From an uncultured Collinsella sp. (GTDB lineage: Bacteria; Actinomycetota; Coriobacteriia; Coriobacteriales; Coriobacteriaceae), in contig URYA01000117.1 of assembly GCA_900551975.1 (NCBI GenBank), positions 1 to 5,474 on the forward strand: DNA of 5,474 nt, in the 5' to 3' direction. A program made the translations under genes and the position numbers. Under the pieces are notes generated by a model, which saw nothing but the letters and a program-made list of their open reading frames with translations, was not told the origin of the DNA and ran no database searches. Shown here one piece after another: positions 1-4,398 of this stretch. Position 1 is the first letter of the stretch. Every line of letters starts with the position of its first letter.

Positions 1-1644
1 GGCGAACGCGCGCACGTCCATGTTCATAGAGACGGCGAAGCTCTCGATAAAGCTACCGCAACCCGACGAGCAGGCCTCGTTGAGCATGATGTGCTCGATA
101 ACGCCGTCCTTGACGCGCAGGCACTTCATGTCCTGGCCGCCAATGTCCAGAATGAACTCGACGCCGGGCAGGAATGCCTTGGCGCCGCGCAGGTGCGCGA
201 CGGTCTCGATCTCGCCGGAATCGGCCTTGAGGGCCTCGATGAGCAGTGCCTCGCCGTAGCCCGTGGTGGTCACGTGGCCGATGGTGCAGCCTGCAGGGAT
301 ATGGTTGTAGAAATCGGCCATGATGACCTTGGCCGTGCCCAGGATGTCACCGTTGTTGTTGCCGTACCAGGTGTGCAACAGCTGGCCGTCCTCGCCCACG
401 AGCGCGGCCTTCATGGTGGTGGAACCGGCGTCGATGCCGATGAACACGCGGCCGGTGTAGCCGTCGAGCTTGCCCTTGGGGACGACTTCCTGGTCGTGGC
501 GGGTTTTGAACTCGGCAAAGTCCTCGTCAGTGGCAAAGAGCGGATCCAGGCGCTCAACCTCGGCGCCCTGCGTGTCGCCCAGGCTGTCGATGGCCTCGAT
601 GAGCTGCGGGAACGTGCTGAGCTTGTTGGACTCATGCGCCATGGCGGCGCCGCTCGCCACAAACAGGTGGGCGTTTTGGGGCACGATACGGTGCTCCTCG
701 TCCAGGCTGAGCGTGAGGTAGAAGCGGTGGCGCAGCTCGGAGAGATACTGCAGCGGGCCGCCCAGGAAGGCGACGTTGCCGCGGATGGGACGGCCGCACG
801 CCAGGCCCGAGATGGTCTGGGTCACGACAGCCTGGAAGATGGAGGCGGCGACGTCCTCGGGACGGGCGCCTTCGTTGAGCAGCGGCTGCACATCGGTCTT
901 GGCAAAGACGCCGCAGCGACTGGCGATGGGATAGATGGTGGTGGCGTTGGCCGCGAGTTCGTTAAGGCCGCTCGCGTCGGTGTGCAGCAGGGTTGCCATC
1001 TGATCGATGAAGGCGCCCGTACCGCCGGCGCAGGTGCCGTTCATGCGCTGCTCGATGCCGTTGTCGAAGTAGATGATCTTGGCGTCCTCGCCGCCCAACT
1101 CGATGGCGACATCGGTGGCCGGGATGAGGGTCTCGACGGCGCGCTTGCTGGCGATGACCTCCTGGACAAACTCTAGGTCGAGCCACTGGGACAGCAGCAG
1201 GCCGCCCGAACCGGTGATGGCACAGGTCATCTGGGCCGTCGGCAGCACGGTCGCAGCGCCCTCGAACAGGTCGCGGGCGCAGGCGCGAACGTCGGTGTGG
1301 TGGCGCTGGTACTTGGCGTAGACGATCTGGTTGTCGTCGTTGAGCACGGCGAGCTTGACGGTGGTGGAGCCCACGTCAATGCCCAGGTGCAGGTTGCCGC
1401 GAGCGTTCTCGGGGTTGAAAATTGCGCCTTCGGGGGCGTGGGCGGCGGCTACGGGCTCAGCGGCGGTGGCGGGCTCGGCGACGACGGACGTCTCCCCTGC
1501 CACGTTCTTGGCATCGGCAACTGCCTCAGCAACTTTCTCGGCAGCCGCGGTCGCGGCCTTCTGCGCGGCGTCCACCACGGCGGGCGCGGCCTCGCGTGCG
1601 GCAGCGACCATGCGGTCCTTAATACCCTCGACGAGTTTGCTCAT
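1..1644 (-). CDS. 2-hydroxyacyl-CoA dehydratase activase, two ATPase domains (3' end outside window)
   Basis: The window holds the first 548 codons; the frame is still open at base 1. Residues 1-80 are an Ala/Glu/Lys-rich, low-complexity extension. Two BcrAD/BadFG-type ASKHA ATPase domains follow. Domain 1 starts with the phosphate-binding LGIDVGSTTVK (87-97), then ELGGEDAK (about 182-189), NGTCAGGTG with Cys205, and SRCGVFAKTD with Cys244. Domain 2 starts with IGIDAGSTTMK (402-412), then DIGGQDMK and NEACSSGCGSF with Cys525 and Cys529; its second cluster cysteine would lie past the edge. In the HgdC family such a cysteine pair from each of two subunits holds one [4Fe-4S] cluster, and ATP hydrolysis drives one electron into a 2-hydroxyacyl-CoA dehydratase. 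Two domains in one chain suggest an internal pseudo-dimer (inference). Long relatives continue into a DUF2229/dehydratase-like part. The ATG is preceded by AGGAGAG at good spacing; the gene starts 11 bp after the TetR stop. The substrate cannot be told. Confidence 0.92.
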   Translation of the reverse strand, partial: MSKLVEGIKDRMVAAAREAAPAVVDAAQKAATAAAEKVAEAVADAKNVAGETSVVAEPATAAEPVAAAHAPEGAIFNPENARGNLHLGIDVGSTTVKLAVLNDDNQIVYAKYQRHHTDVRACARDLFEGAATVLPTAQMTCAITGSGGLLLSQWLDLEFVQEVIASKRAVETLIPATDVAIELGGEDAKIIYFDNGIEQRMNGTCAGGTGAFIDQMATLLHTDASGLNELAANATTIYPIASRCGVFAKTDVQPLLNEGARPEDVAASIFQAVVTQTISGLACGRPIRGNVAFLGGPLQYLSELRHRFYLTLSLDEEHRIVPQNAHLFVASGAAMAHESNKLSTFPQLIEAIDSLGDTQGAEVERLDPLFATDEDFAEFKTRHDQEVVPKGKLDGYTGRVFIGIDAGSTTMKAALVGEDGQLLHTWYGNNNGDILGTAKVIMADFYNHIPAGCTIGHVTTTGYGEALLIEALKADSGEIETVAHLRGAKAFLPGVEFILDIGGQDMKCLRVKDGVIEHIMLNEACSSGCGSFIESFAVSMNMDVRAFA

Positions 1645-1655
1645 TGTCTCTCCTC

Positions 1656-2366
1656 TTAGTTGTTGGACTCGACGGTTGCGGTGGTGTCGACCGCGTCCTC
1701 GAGCTGCAGATTCAATAGCTTCATGCCGTATTCCGGCACGTTGATATCGATGGGTTGGCCATACAGGTCGCCGGGGCGCACAAAGGCGATGACCGTCATA
1801 ATGCGCGCCATGGTCTCGGGCGATTCAGAAAGGTCACGCTCAAACCAACGTTGGATCATGCCGACCTCAGCACTCACGACATAGGTGACGTAGTAGTCAA
1901 AGAAGGTGCCCAGCGCCAAGCCCAAAATGCCCGTCTGTGCACGCGGCACCACAGCCTCACGCGCGGTGTCGATAATCTTTTTAATAAAGGCGGGGTCGCC
2001 GCCCGGGCCCAGCAGGGCCCCGATAAGGTCGCGATTAGCCGCAAGATAGCGAAGCAGCTCAACCGAACCGGGTGCCGGCTCGAGCTCGTCGATATTGCGA
2101 TAAAGATCGGGTAATTGAGCTGCGGTGATAAGCTCCACCCGCTCGCGAATCTCGGCAAGCAGGCCGTCCTCGATCTGGCTGATAAAGTCGGGGATATCGC
2201 GGTAGTGCGAATAGAACGTGCGGCGTGTAAGACCGGCGCGCTCGGTGAGCGACGCGACGTTAATGCGCGAAAGGTCGCCGCTTTCGGCAAGCTCGCTGGC
2301 AAGCGCCTGGCGAAGGGCACGCTGCGAGCGAAGGGACCGGCGATCGCATTTCTCGAGCTGGGACAA
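1656..2366 (-). CDS. TetR/AcrR-family transcriptional regulator
   Basis: A 236-residue cytoplasmic DNA-binding protein. The N-terminal helix-turn-helix is clear: residues 36-59 contain NVASLTERAGLTRRTFYSHY, the TetR signature with FYxHY at the end of the recognition helix. Residues about 100-195 resemble the Firmicutes-type C-terminal domain (TetR_C_8-like): ELLRYLAANRDLIGALL, then FFDYYVTYVVSAEVGMIQRWF followed by SPETMARIM. The start is TTG at 2364-2366, with AAGGAGG ending 4 bases upstream; an in-frame stop lies just before, so no longer start is possible. The stop overlaps the Shine-Dalgarno region of the downstream activase gene (11-bp gap), so the two are probably co-transcribed and translationally coupled. 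The regulator probably controls its own operon through the dyads at 2389-2440. The ligand is unknown; an acyl-CoA or hydroxy acid would fit the neighbour but is a guess. Confidence 0.93.
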   Translation of the reverse strand: MSQLEKCDRRSLRSQRALRQALASELAESGDLSRINVASLTERAGLTRRTFYSHYRDIPDFISQIEDGLLAEIRERVELITAAQLPDLYRNIDELEPAPGSVELLRYLAANRDLIGALLGPGGDPAFIKKIIDTAREAVVPRAQTGILGLALGTFFDYYVTYVVSAEVGMIQRWFERDLSESPETMARIMTVIAFVRPGDLYGQPIDINVPEYGMKLLNLQLEDAVDTTATVESNN

Positions 2367-2388
2367 GCGTCCTCCTTGTTACTCAGCC

Positions 2389-2444
2389 TGTGCGCTATTG
2401 CACAGTGCGAGTATTATTGCACACCGTGTGTATCAACACGTAAA
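2389..2444 (-). promoter_or_regulatory. Putative promoter and operator cluster of the tetR-activase operon
   Basis: On the minus strand, TTTACG (2439-2444) and TGCAAT (2416-2421) are separated by 17 bases and could be -35 and -10 elements, giving a leader of about 40 nt. The same stretch is packed with symmetry. TGTGC-N6-GCACA lies at 2389-2404, CACAC-C-GTGTG at 2420-2430 inside the spacer, and CGTGT-N6-ACACG at 2425-2440. The 9-mer TATTGCACA begins at 2396, and the related TATTGCACA core recurs at 2415-2423 as a direct repeat 19 bp away, about two helical turns. TetR proteins usually bind such dyads over their own promoter, so autoregulation is likely. Which dyad is the operator cannot be decided here. 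Confidence 0.45.
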
Positions 2445-2458
2445 GGCAATATTTGGGT

Positions 2459-2487
2459 TGTGACGAAGGGGCAGCCTCTTTGTCACA
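2459..2487. repeat. Palindromic intergenic repeat, copy 1
   Basis: An inverted repeat with 13-base arms: TGTGACGAAGGGG, a 3-base loop CAG, then CCTCTTTGTCACA. It pairs throughout if two G-U pairs are allowed in the RNA. The outer arm TGTGAC..GTCACA and the AAGGG/CCTTT core are shared with the copy at 2893-2919. The two copies bracket the small-gene region. This looks like a dispersed REP-like intergenic element, but no run of T follows on either strand, so it is not an obvious intrinsic terminator. Confidence 0.7.
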
Positions 2488-2501
2488 TCCAGCGACCGCC
2501 T

Positions 2502-2528
2502 AGGTTGTGCAGGTTGTGCCAGGTTTTT
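2502..2528. repeat. Short tandem repeat AGGTTGTGC
   Basis: The 9-mer AGGTTGTGC occurs twice back to back (2502-2510 and 2511-2519), and a partial third unit AGGTTTTT starts at 2521. It lies just upstream of the plus-strand promoter at 2545-2573. It also carries TGTGC, the half-site seen in the tetR upstream dyads. It could be a regulator-binding site or chance. Confidence 0.45.
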
Positions 2529-2544
2529 AGGGCGGCATTACCGA

Positions 2545-2573
2545 TTGTCCAAAATGTCATTCGTGGGTAGAAT
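2545..2573 (+). promoter_or_regulatory. Sigma-70-type promoter for a short plus-strand RNA
   Basis: TTGTCC (2545-2550, 4 of 6 to TTGACA) is followed after exactly 17 bases by TAGAAT (2568-2573, 5 of 6 to TATAAT). Transcription would start near 2580, immediately before a hairpin and about 80 bases before an intrinsic terminator. No plus-strand protein gene with a ribosome binding site follows, so the product is probably a small RNA. Confidence 0.55.
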
Positions 2574-2579
2574 AGTGTC

Positions 2580-2662
2580 GACGGCAGCCCAAGTTCTGGA
2601 AAGCTGGGCAGCGCCGTTGCTTGGATTAAGGGGTCAACGCCTTAGCGGCGGCGACCCCTTTT
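2580..2662 (+). ncRNA. Candidate antisense small RNA, convergent with the small membrane-protein gene
   Basis: A predicted transcript of about 83 nt, starting one helical step after the TAGAAT box and ending in the T run at 2659-2662. It would fold into two hairpins. The first (2581-2617) pairs ACGGC with GCCGT and GCCCA with TGGGC around a 13-base loop, with unequal bulges. The second is the terminator stem. The RNA is complementary to the last 21 bases of the 41-codon gene (2642-2662) and to its 3' untranslated region. Tail-to-tail overlap of this kind is the arrangement of type I antitoxin RNAs such as RatA (txpA) and SR4 (bsrG) in Bacillus. No known RNA family was recognised. The boundaries and the antitoxin role are inferred. 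Confidence 0.45.
2628..2662 (+). terminator. Intrinsic terminator of the plus-strand RNA
   Basis: The stem AAGGGGTC (2628-2635) pairs with GACCCCTT (2653-2660), with an inner stem CGCC/GGCG (2638-2641 and 2647-2650) around a TTAGC loop. A TTTT run follows at 2659-2662 in the plus direction. In the minus direction the stem is followed only by TTAATCC, so it is weaker there. The stem includes the stop codon and the last Arg codons of the small minus-strand gene, so termination signal and coding sequence are superimposed. Confidence 0.7.
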
Positions 2663-2767
2663 ACGTTGCTTCGAACGTTGCTTGAGTGCCTCGGAAAGCC
2701 CGACGAGCGCCGTGAAGAACGAGACCAAAGCGGTCAGAAGTCTCACGAAATCAATCAGATCGGTCAT
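2642..2767 (-). CDS. Small single-helix membrane peptide, putative type I toxin
   Basis: A 41-codon gene not recognised as a named family. Residues 4-28 (LIDFVRLLTALVSFFTALVG and onward) form one hydrophobic, somewhat amphipathic helix. Residues 29-41 are KQRSKQRKRGRRR, with nine Lys or Arg of thirteen. This is the shape of membrane-acting type I toxins (TisB, TxpA, BsrG) and of some small holin-like proteins. Start ATG at 2765-2767: GGAGGTGAT, nearly a full match to the 16S anti-Shine-Dalgarno, ends four bases upstream. An in-frame ATG six bases earlier lies inside that site and is unlikely. Upstream are a SOS-box promoter and a hairpin occluding the ribosome site; downstream the gene overlaps a convergent RNA. 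The strong ribosome site argues that it is translated, but toxicity is inference. It could instead be a small stress-response membrane protein. Confidence 0.68.
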   Translation of the reverse strand: MTDLIDFVRLLTALVSFFTALVGLSEALKQRSKQRKRGRRR

Positions 2768-2802
2768 GGGCATCACCTCCCATCAGATGGAGGGCGTTGC
2801 CC
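2768..2802 (-). promoter_or_regulatory. Leader hairpin sequestering the small gene's Shine-Dalgarno
   Basis: In the minus-strand RNA, CCTCCAT (2787-2793) can pair with ATGGGAGG (2776-2783, one bulged G) over a 3-base loop, burying the GGAGG of the ribosome site. An outer stem pairs GGGCA (2798-2802) with TGCCC (2768-2772), right up to the ATG. A competing small hairpin GGGC-AAC-GCCC is also possible. Occluded ribosome sites are common in type I toxin mRNAs, where they delay translation until RNA processing or a standby site is available. The structure was read by eye and no energies were calculated. Confidence 0.5.
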
Positions 2803-2849
2803 GGCACATGGAACTGCCGTCAACAATGCCGATTCTACCAGAGCCTAGT

Positions 2850-2879
2850 TATATATACGAATATATGTTCGTATTCCAA
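2850..2879 (-). promoter_or_regulatory. Promoter of the small membrane-peptide gene
   Basis: On the minus strand, TTGGAA (2874-2879) can serve as -35. Candidate -10 hexamers are TATATA at 2852-2857 (spacer 16) or at 2850-2855 (spacer 18). The stretch is strongly AT-rich in a GC-rich genome. The start would fall near 2843-2845, giving a leader of about 75 nt that contains the occluding hairpin. The LexA-like box at 2858-2871 fills the spacer. Confidence 0.5.
2858..2871. promoter_or_regulatory. Putative LexA (SOS) box
   Basis: The 14-mer CGAATATATGTTCG differs at a single base from the Gram-positive LexA/DinR core CGAAC-N4-GTTCG (T for C at position 5), and the N4 part fits the purine/pyrimidine preference of the Bacillus consensus. 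The dyad extends outward to ATACGAA-N6-TTCGTAT (2855-2874). It lies between the proposed -35 and -10 of the small gene, the expected place for a repressor. No other promoter is near. A single site in an AT-rich stretch could arise by chance. Confidence 0.5.
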
Positions 2880-2886
2880 GAACACA

Positions 2887-2919
2887 GGCCCCGTGACAAA
2901 GGGGCCATCCCTTTGTCAC
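2887..2919 (-). terminator. Palindromic repeat copy 2, probable terminator of the HAD gene
   Basis: GTGACAAAGGG (2893-2903) and CCCTTTGTCAC (2909-2919) are perfect 11-base arms around a 5-base loop, beginning one base after the HAD stop codon. An alternative perfect stem GGCCCC-N8-GGGGCC spans 2887-2906. In the minus direction the second stem is followed by TGTGTTCTT, a weak T-rich tract, so it may stop HAD transcription before the small gene's promoter. The 11-base arms match copy 1 at 2459-2487 closely, so the element may be a dispersed repeat that also serves as terminator. Confidence 0.5.
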
Positions 2920-2920
2920 A

Positions 2921-3778
2921 TTATTCGATGACGGTGCGGGAGTTTTGCTTGCGCATGGTGGCGAGCATGTGTTTGGGGACGGCGTGGACCACGCAGCTGC
3001 CGATGGTCGCGCTCGCGGCGGCCTTGGCGGCATCGCTACCGTTTTTGGTCGCGTAGCTGTGACGGAAGCGTTTGAGCATGGCGATGTCGTTGCCGCCGTC
3101 GCCGTAAACCGCGACCTCGTCCTCGGCAATACCGTAGTAGCCTGCCAGCCAGGCCACACTCTCGCCCTTGTTGCACGCCACGTCCGTGATCTCAAACATC
3201 ACCGGATCGAACGGCGCGTTGACCACACGGTCCGAGCGCTCGGCCAAATACGCCTTAAGGTCGCGCTCCAGCTCGAGCGAGGTCACGCGGCAGTTGATCT
3301 TGCATACATCGTGACGCAAGATATCGCCGACCGACTGATCGAAATACTGCTCCTCGTGGTACCCGCCACGCGCACGCATGCCGCGCATCACGATGCGCTT
3401 GATAGGGCTGTCCTTCTTAAAGCCCGCCTGATGCATCTCGAACGAACCGCTCGAGAACATGCCATCGGGCGTGGAGCAGTCAAAACAGATATCCGGAAAC
3501 TCCTTGAGCAGCTCCTCGGTGATCTGTGGGTCGATGGTCCAGGTCTTGAGCACCTCGCCATGGCTGTCGCGTACGATTGATCCATTGGAGCAGCAGGCGT
3601 CAAGCGCCAGGCCCGTAAAGCCATGCTCGCCGATCGGCAGCGTCGAGCGTCCGGTCGCGGGAACCACATGCAGGCCAGCCTCGGTCAGCTCGCGAATGGC
3701 ACGGCGGATGGTCCCATCCGCCTCGTGCAGGGCGTTCAGCAGCGTTCCGTCTAAGTCACTCGCAAACATCTTGATCAT
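2921..3778 (-). CDS. Cof-type HAD-IIB family phosphatase
   Basis: A 285-residue cytoplasmic haloacid dehalogenase-superfamily hydrolase, the usual length for the Cof/YbiV/YidA group, which removes phosphate from small sugar phosphates, nucleotides or cofactor precursors. All core motifs are intact: motif I DLDGTLL with nucleophile Asp8 and acid/base Asp10, motif II ATGRS with Thr42, motif III Lys204 in CNKGES, and motif IV GDGGND (226-231) with the Mg-binding aspartates. The segment from about 85 to 190 is the C2 cap that decides substrate; it holds several cysteines (98, 101, 159, 163). The start ATG at 3776-3778 has AAGGAG 10 bases upstream; the ATG three codons later would be too far away. 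A promoter at 3807-3834 suggests transcription apart from glnK. The substrate cannot be predicted from motifs. Confidence 0.93.
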   Translation of the reverse strand: MIKMFASDLDGTLLNALHEADGTIRRAIRELTEAGLHVVPATGRSTLPIGEHGFTGLALDACCSNGSIVRDSHGEVLKTWTIDPQITEELLKEFPDICFDCSTPDGMFSSGSFEMHQAGFKKDSPIKRIVMRGMRARGGYHEEQYFDQSVGDILRHDVCKINCRVTSLELERDLKAYLAERSDRVVNAPFDPVMFEITDVACNKGESVAWLAGYYGIAEDEVAVYGDGGNDIAMLKRFRHSYATKNGSDAAKAAASATIGSCVVHAVPKHMLATMRKQNSRTVIE

Positions 3779-3847
3779 GGGCGTGCCTCTCCTTCGTCTG
3801 CACGATATTGTAGACGAGAACGGGCGCGTCCCAAGAGAGGCACGCCC
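3779..3847. repeat. 13-bp perfect inverted repeat flanking the HAD promoter
   Basis: GGGCGTGCCTCTC (3779-3791) recurs exactly inverted as GAGAGGCACGCCC (3835-3847), with 43 bp between. The left arm lies between the HAD start codon and its Shine-Dalgarno and overlaps the latter; the right arm directly abuts the -35 element. A shorter nested repeat (TCGTCT/AGACGA on the minus strand) lies inside. In a read-through transcript from glnK the arms would pair and hide the HAD ribosome site; in a transcript from the internal promoter the upstream arm would be absent. Confidence 0.75.
3807..3834 (-). promoter_or_regulatory. Putative promoter of the HAD phosphatase gene
   Basis: On the minus strand TTGGGA (3829-3834) and TACAAT (3807-3812, 5 of 6 to TATAAT) are 16 bases apart. 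Transcription would begin near 3800, leaving a short leader with AAGGAG intact before the ATG at 3778. Confidence 0.5.
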
Positions 3848-3849
3848 GT
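3820..3849 (-). terminator. Possible weak intrinsic terminator after glnK
   Basis: In minus-strand RNA, ACGGGCGTG (3841-3849) can pair with CGCGCCCGT (3820-3828) with one G-U pair, around a 12-base loop. It is followed by TCTCGTCT, which is only moderately T-rich. It sits 16 bases past the glnK stop and excludes the 13-bp inverted-repeat stem, because the two share an arm. Confidence 0.4.
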
Positions 3850-3865
3850 CAGGCGAAAGATTGTC

Positions 3866-4204
3866 CTACACCGCAGAGGGGCCATGTTCGCCGGTACGGA
3901 TGCGGATAACTTCCTCGACCGGCTCGACCCAAATCTTGCCGTCTCCAACGGCACCGGTGCGAGCGGCGTTGCAGATAATCTCGACAATGCCGTCGACATG
4001 TTCATCGGCGCAGATGAGGGTGAACTGCACCTTAGGGATCGTGTTGACGAGCAACTCGTTGCCGCGCACGTATTCCTTCCAGCCATGCTGTGCGCCGCAG
4101 CCCTGCACCTGGTTGATAGTCATACCGCGAACATCAGCAGCAAACAGCGCGTCTTTAAGAACCTCAAGCTTTTCGGCACGAACGACCGCCGTAATCTTCT
4201 TCAT
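3866..4204 (-). CDS. glnK: PII nitrogen-regulatory protein (GlnK/GlnB family)
   Basis: A full-length 112-residue PII signal protein. It forms trimers that sense ATP/ADP and 2-oxoglutarate and, when paired with an ammonium transporter, plugs its cytoplasmic pores. It starts MKKITAVVRAEKL, nearly the family signature; it has GMTINQVQGCG, Gln39 and Lys58 (2-oxoglutarate site), the B-loop TGAVGDGK (83-90), and RIRTGE with Arg101 and Arg103 (nucleotide site). Odd points: the T-loop reads WKEYVRGNELLVN, so the position of Tyr51, uridylylated in proteobacteria and adenylylated in many actinobacteria, is Leu51; and Arg38 of the usual GRQ is Ala. Covalent control at Tyr51 is therefore excluded, although Tyr45 remains nearby. 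The gene follows amtB at 193 bp, supporting the name glnK. GAGAGG lies eight bases before the ATG. Confidence 0.95.
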   Translation of the reverse strand: MKKITAVVRAEKLEVLKDALFAADVRGMTINQVQGCGAQHGWKEYVRGNELLVNTIPKVQFTLICADEHVDGIVEIICNAARTGAVGDGKIWVEPVEEVIRIRTGEHGPSAV

Positions 4205-4231
4205 AGTGAATTCCTCTCTTTTAATAATGAA

Positions 4232-4247
4232 AATGAATTGTCATTCA
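4232..4247. promoter_or_regulatory. AT-rich dyad upstream of glnK, possible operator
   Basis: Two overlapping perfect inverted repeats occupy this site: AATGA-ATTG-TCATT (4232-4245) and TGAAT-TGTC-ATTCA (4234-4247). The local base composition is much more AT-rich than the flanking repeat cluster and genes. TTGAAT (4243-4248) and TATTAA (4221-4226) on the minus strand are 16 bases apart but would place the start inside the glnK ribosome site, so a conventional promoter there is doubtful. The binding protein is not identified. Confidence 0.35.
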
Positions 4248-4261
4248 ATGACGCGGGTTTT

Positions 4262-4398
4262 CCAGGTGCCCGAGATTGCCCCGAAAGAGGAGCGCCGCGT
4301 ACTTCGGTACGCAAGCGACGGTTTGAGGGGCAAGGTCGGGTGCCTGGGAAAGCCGTGCGACGGTTTGAAGGGCAAGGTGCGGTGCTTGGGGAAGCTGC
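4262..4398. repeat. Mosaic intergenic repeat between amtB and glnK
   Basis: Two structures are combined. First, a long imperfect inverted repeat (arms 4262-4282 and 4327-4347, 17 of 21 matching) encloses a perfect stem GCGTAC-TTCG-GTACGC (4297-4312), closed by a stable UUCG-type loop. Second, a 42-bp unit starting GCGACGGTTTGA occurs twice in tandem (4315-4356 and 4357-4398), with the second copy running to the last base of the amtB stop codon. The 193-bp spacing is unusually long for an amtB-glnK pair. The hairpin could act as partial terminator or mRNA processing site, setting different amounts of AmtB and GlnK. The sequence looks like a dispersed genomic repeat, which cannot be confirmed here. 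Confidence 0.65.

Noticed and set aside
91..1176. Long plus-strand open frame of 361 codons
   Set aside because: It is the mirror of the activase gene, whose motifs are unmistakable on the minus strand. It has a Gly/Ala/Asp-rich composition typical of antisense frames in GC-rich genes and no ribosome site.
2571..2662. Riboswitch for a plus-strand gene
   Set aside because: No plus-strand gene follows the terminator and no known aptamer core was recognised.
2666..3056. Overlapping plus-strand frames (60 and 124 codons) across the small-gene region
   Set aside because: They lie downstream of the plus-strand terminator at 2628-2662, lack ribosome sites and run into the 3' end of the HAD gene. 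The minus-strand 41-codon frame has far better support.
2945..3580. Plus-strand open frame of 211 codons opposite the HAD gene
   Set aside because: Shadow of the HAD phosphatase: no recognisable domain, biased composition, no Shine-Dalgarno.
4223..4247. Possible Fur box (TGAAAAT..ATTGTCA) upstream of glnK
   Set aside because: The half-sites fit the consensus only with a 2-base instead of a 1-base spacer, and iron control of glnK is not expected. It is recorded only as an unidentified dyad.
4357..4398. CRISPR-like repeat
   Set aside because: Only two adjacent 42-bp units, diverged from each other, without spacers or cas genes.
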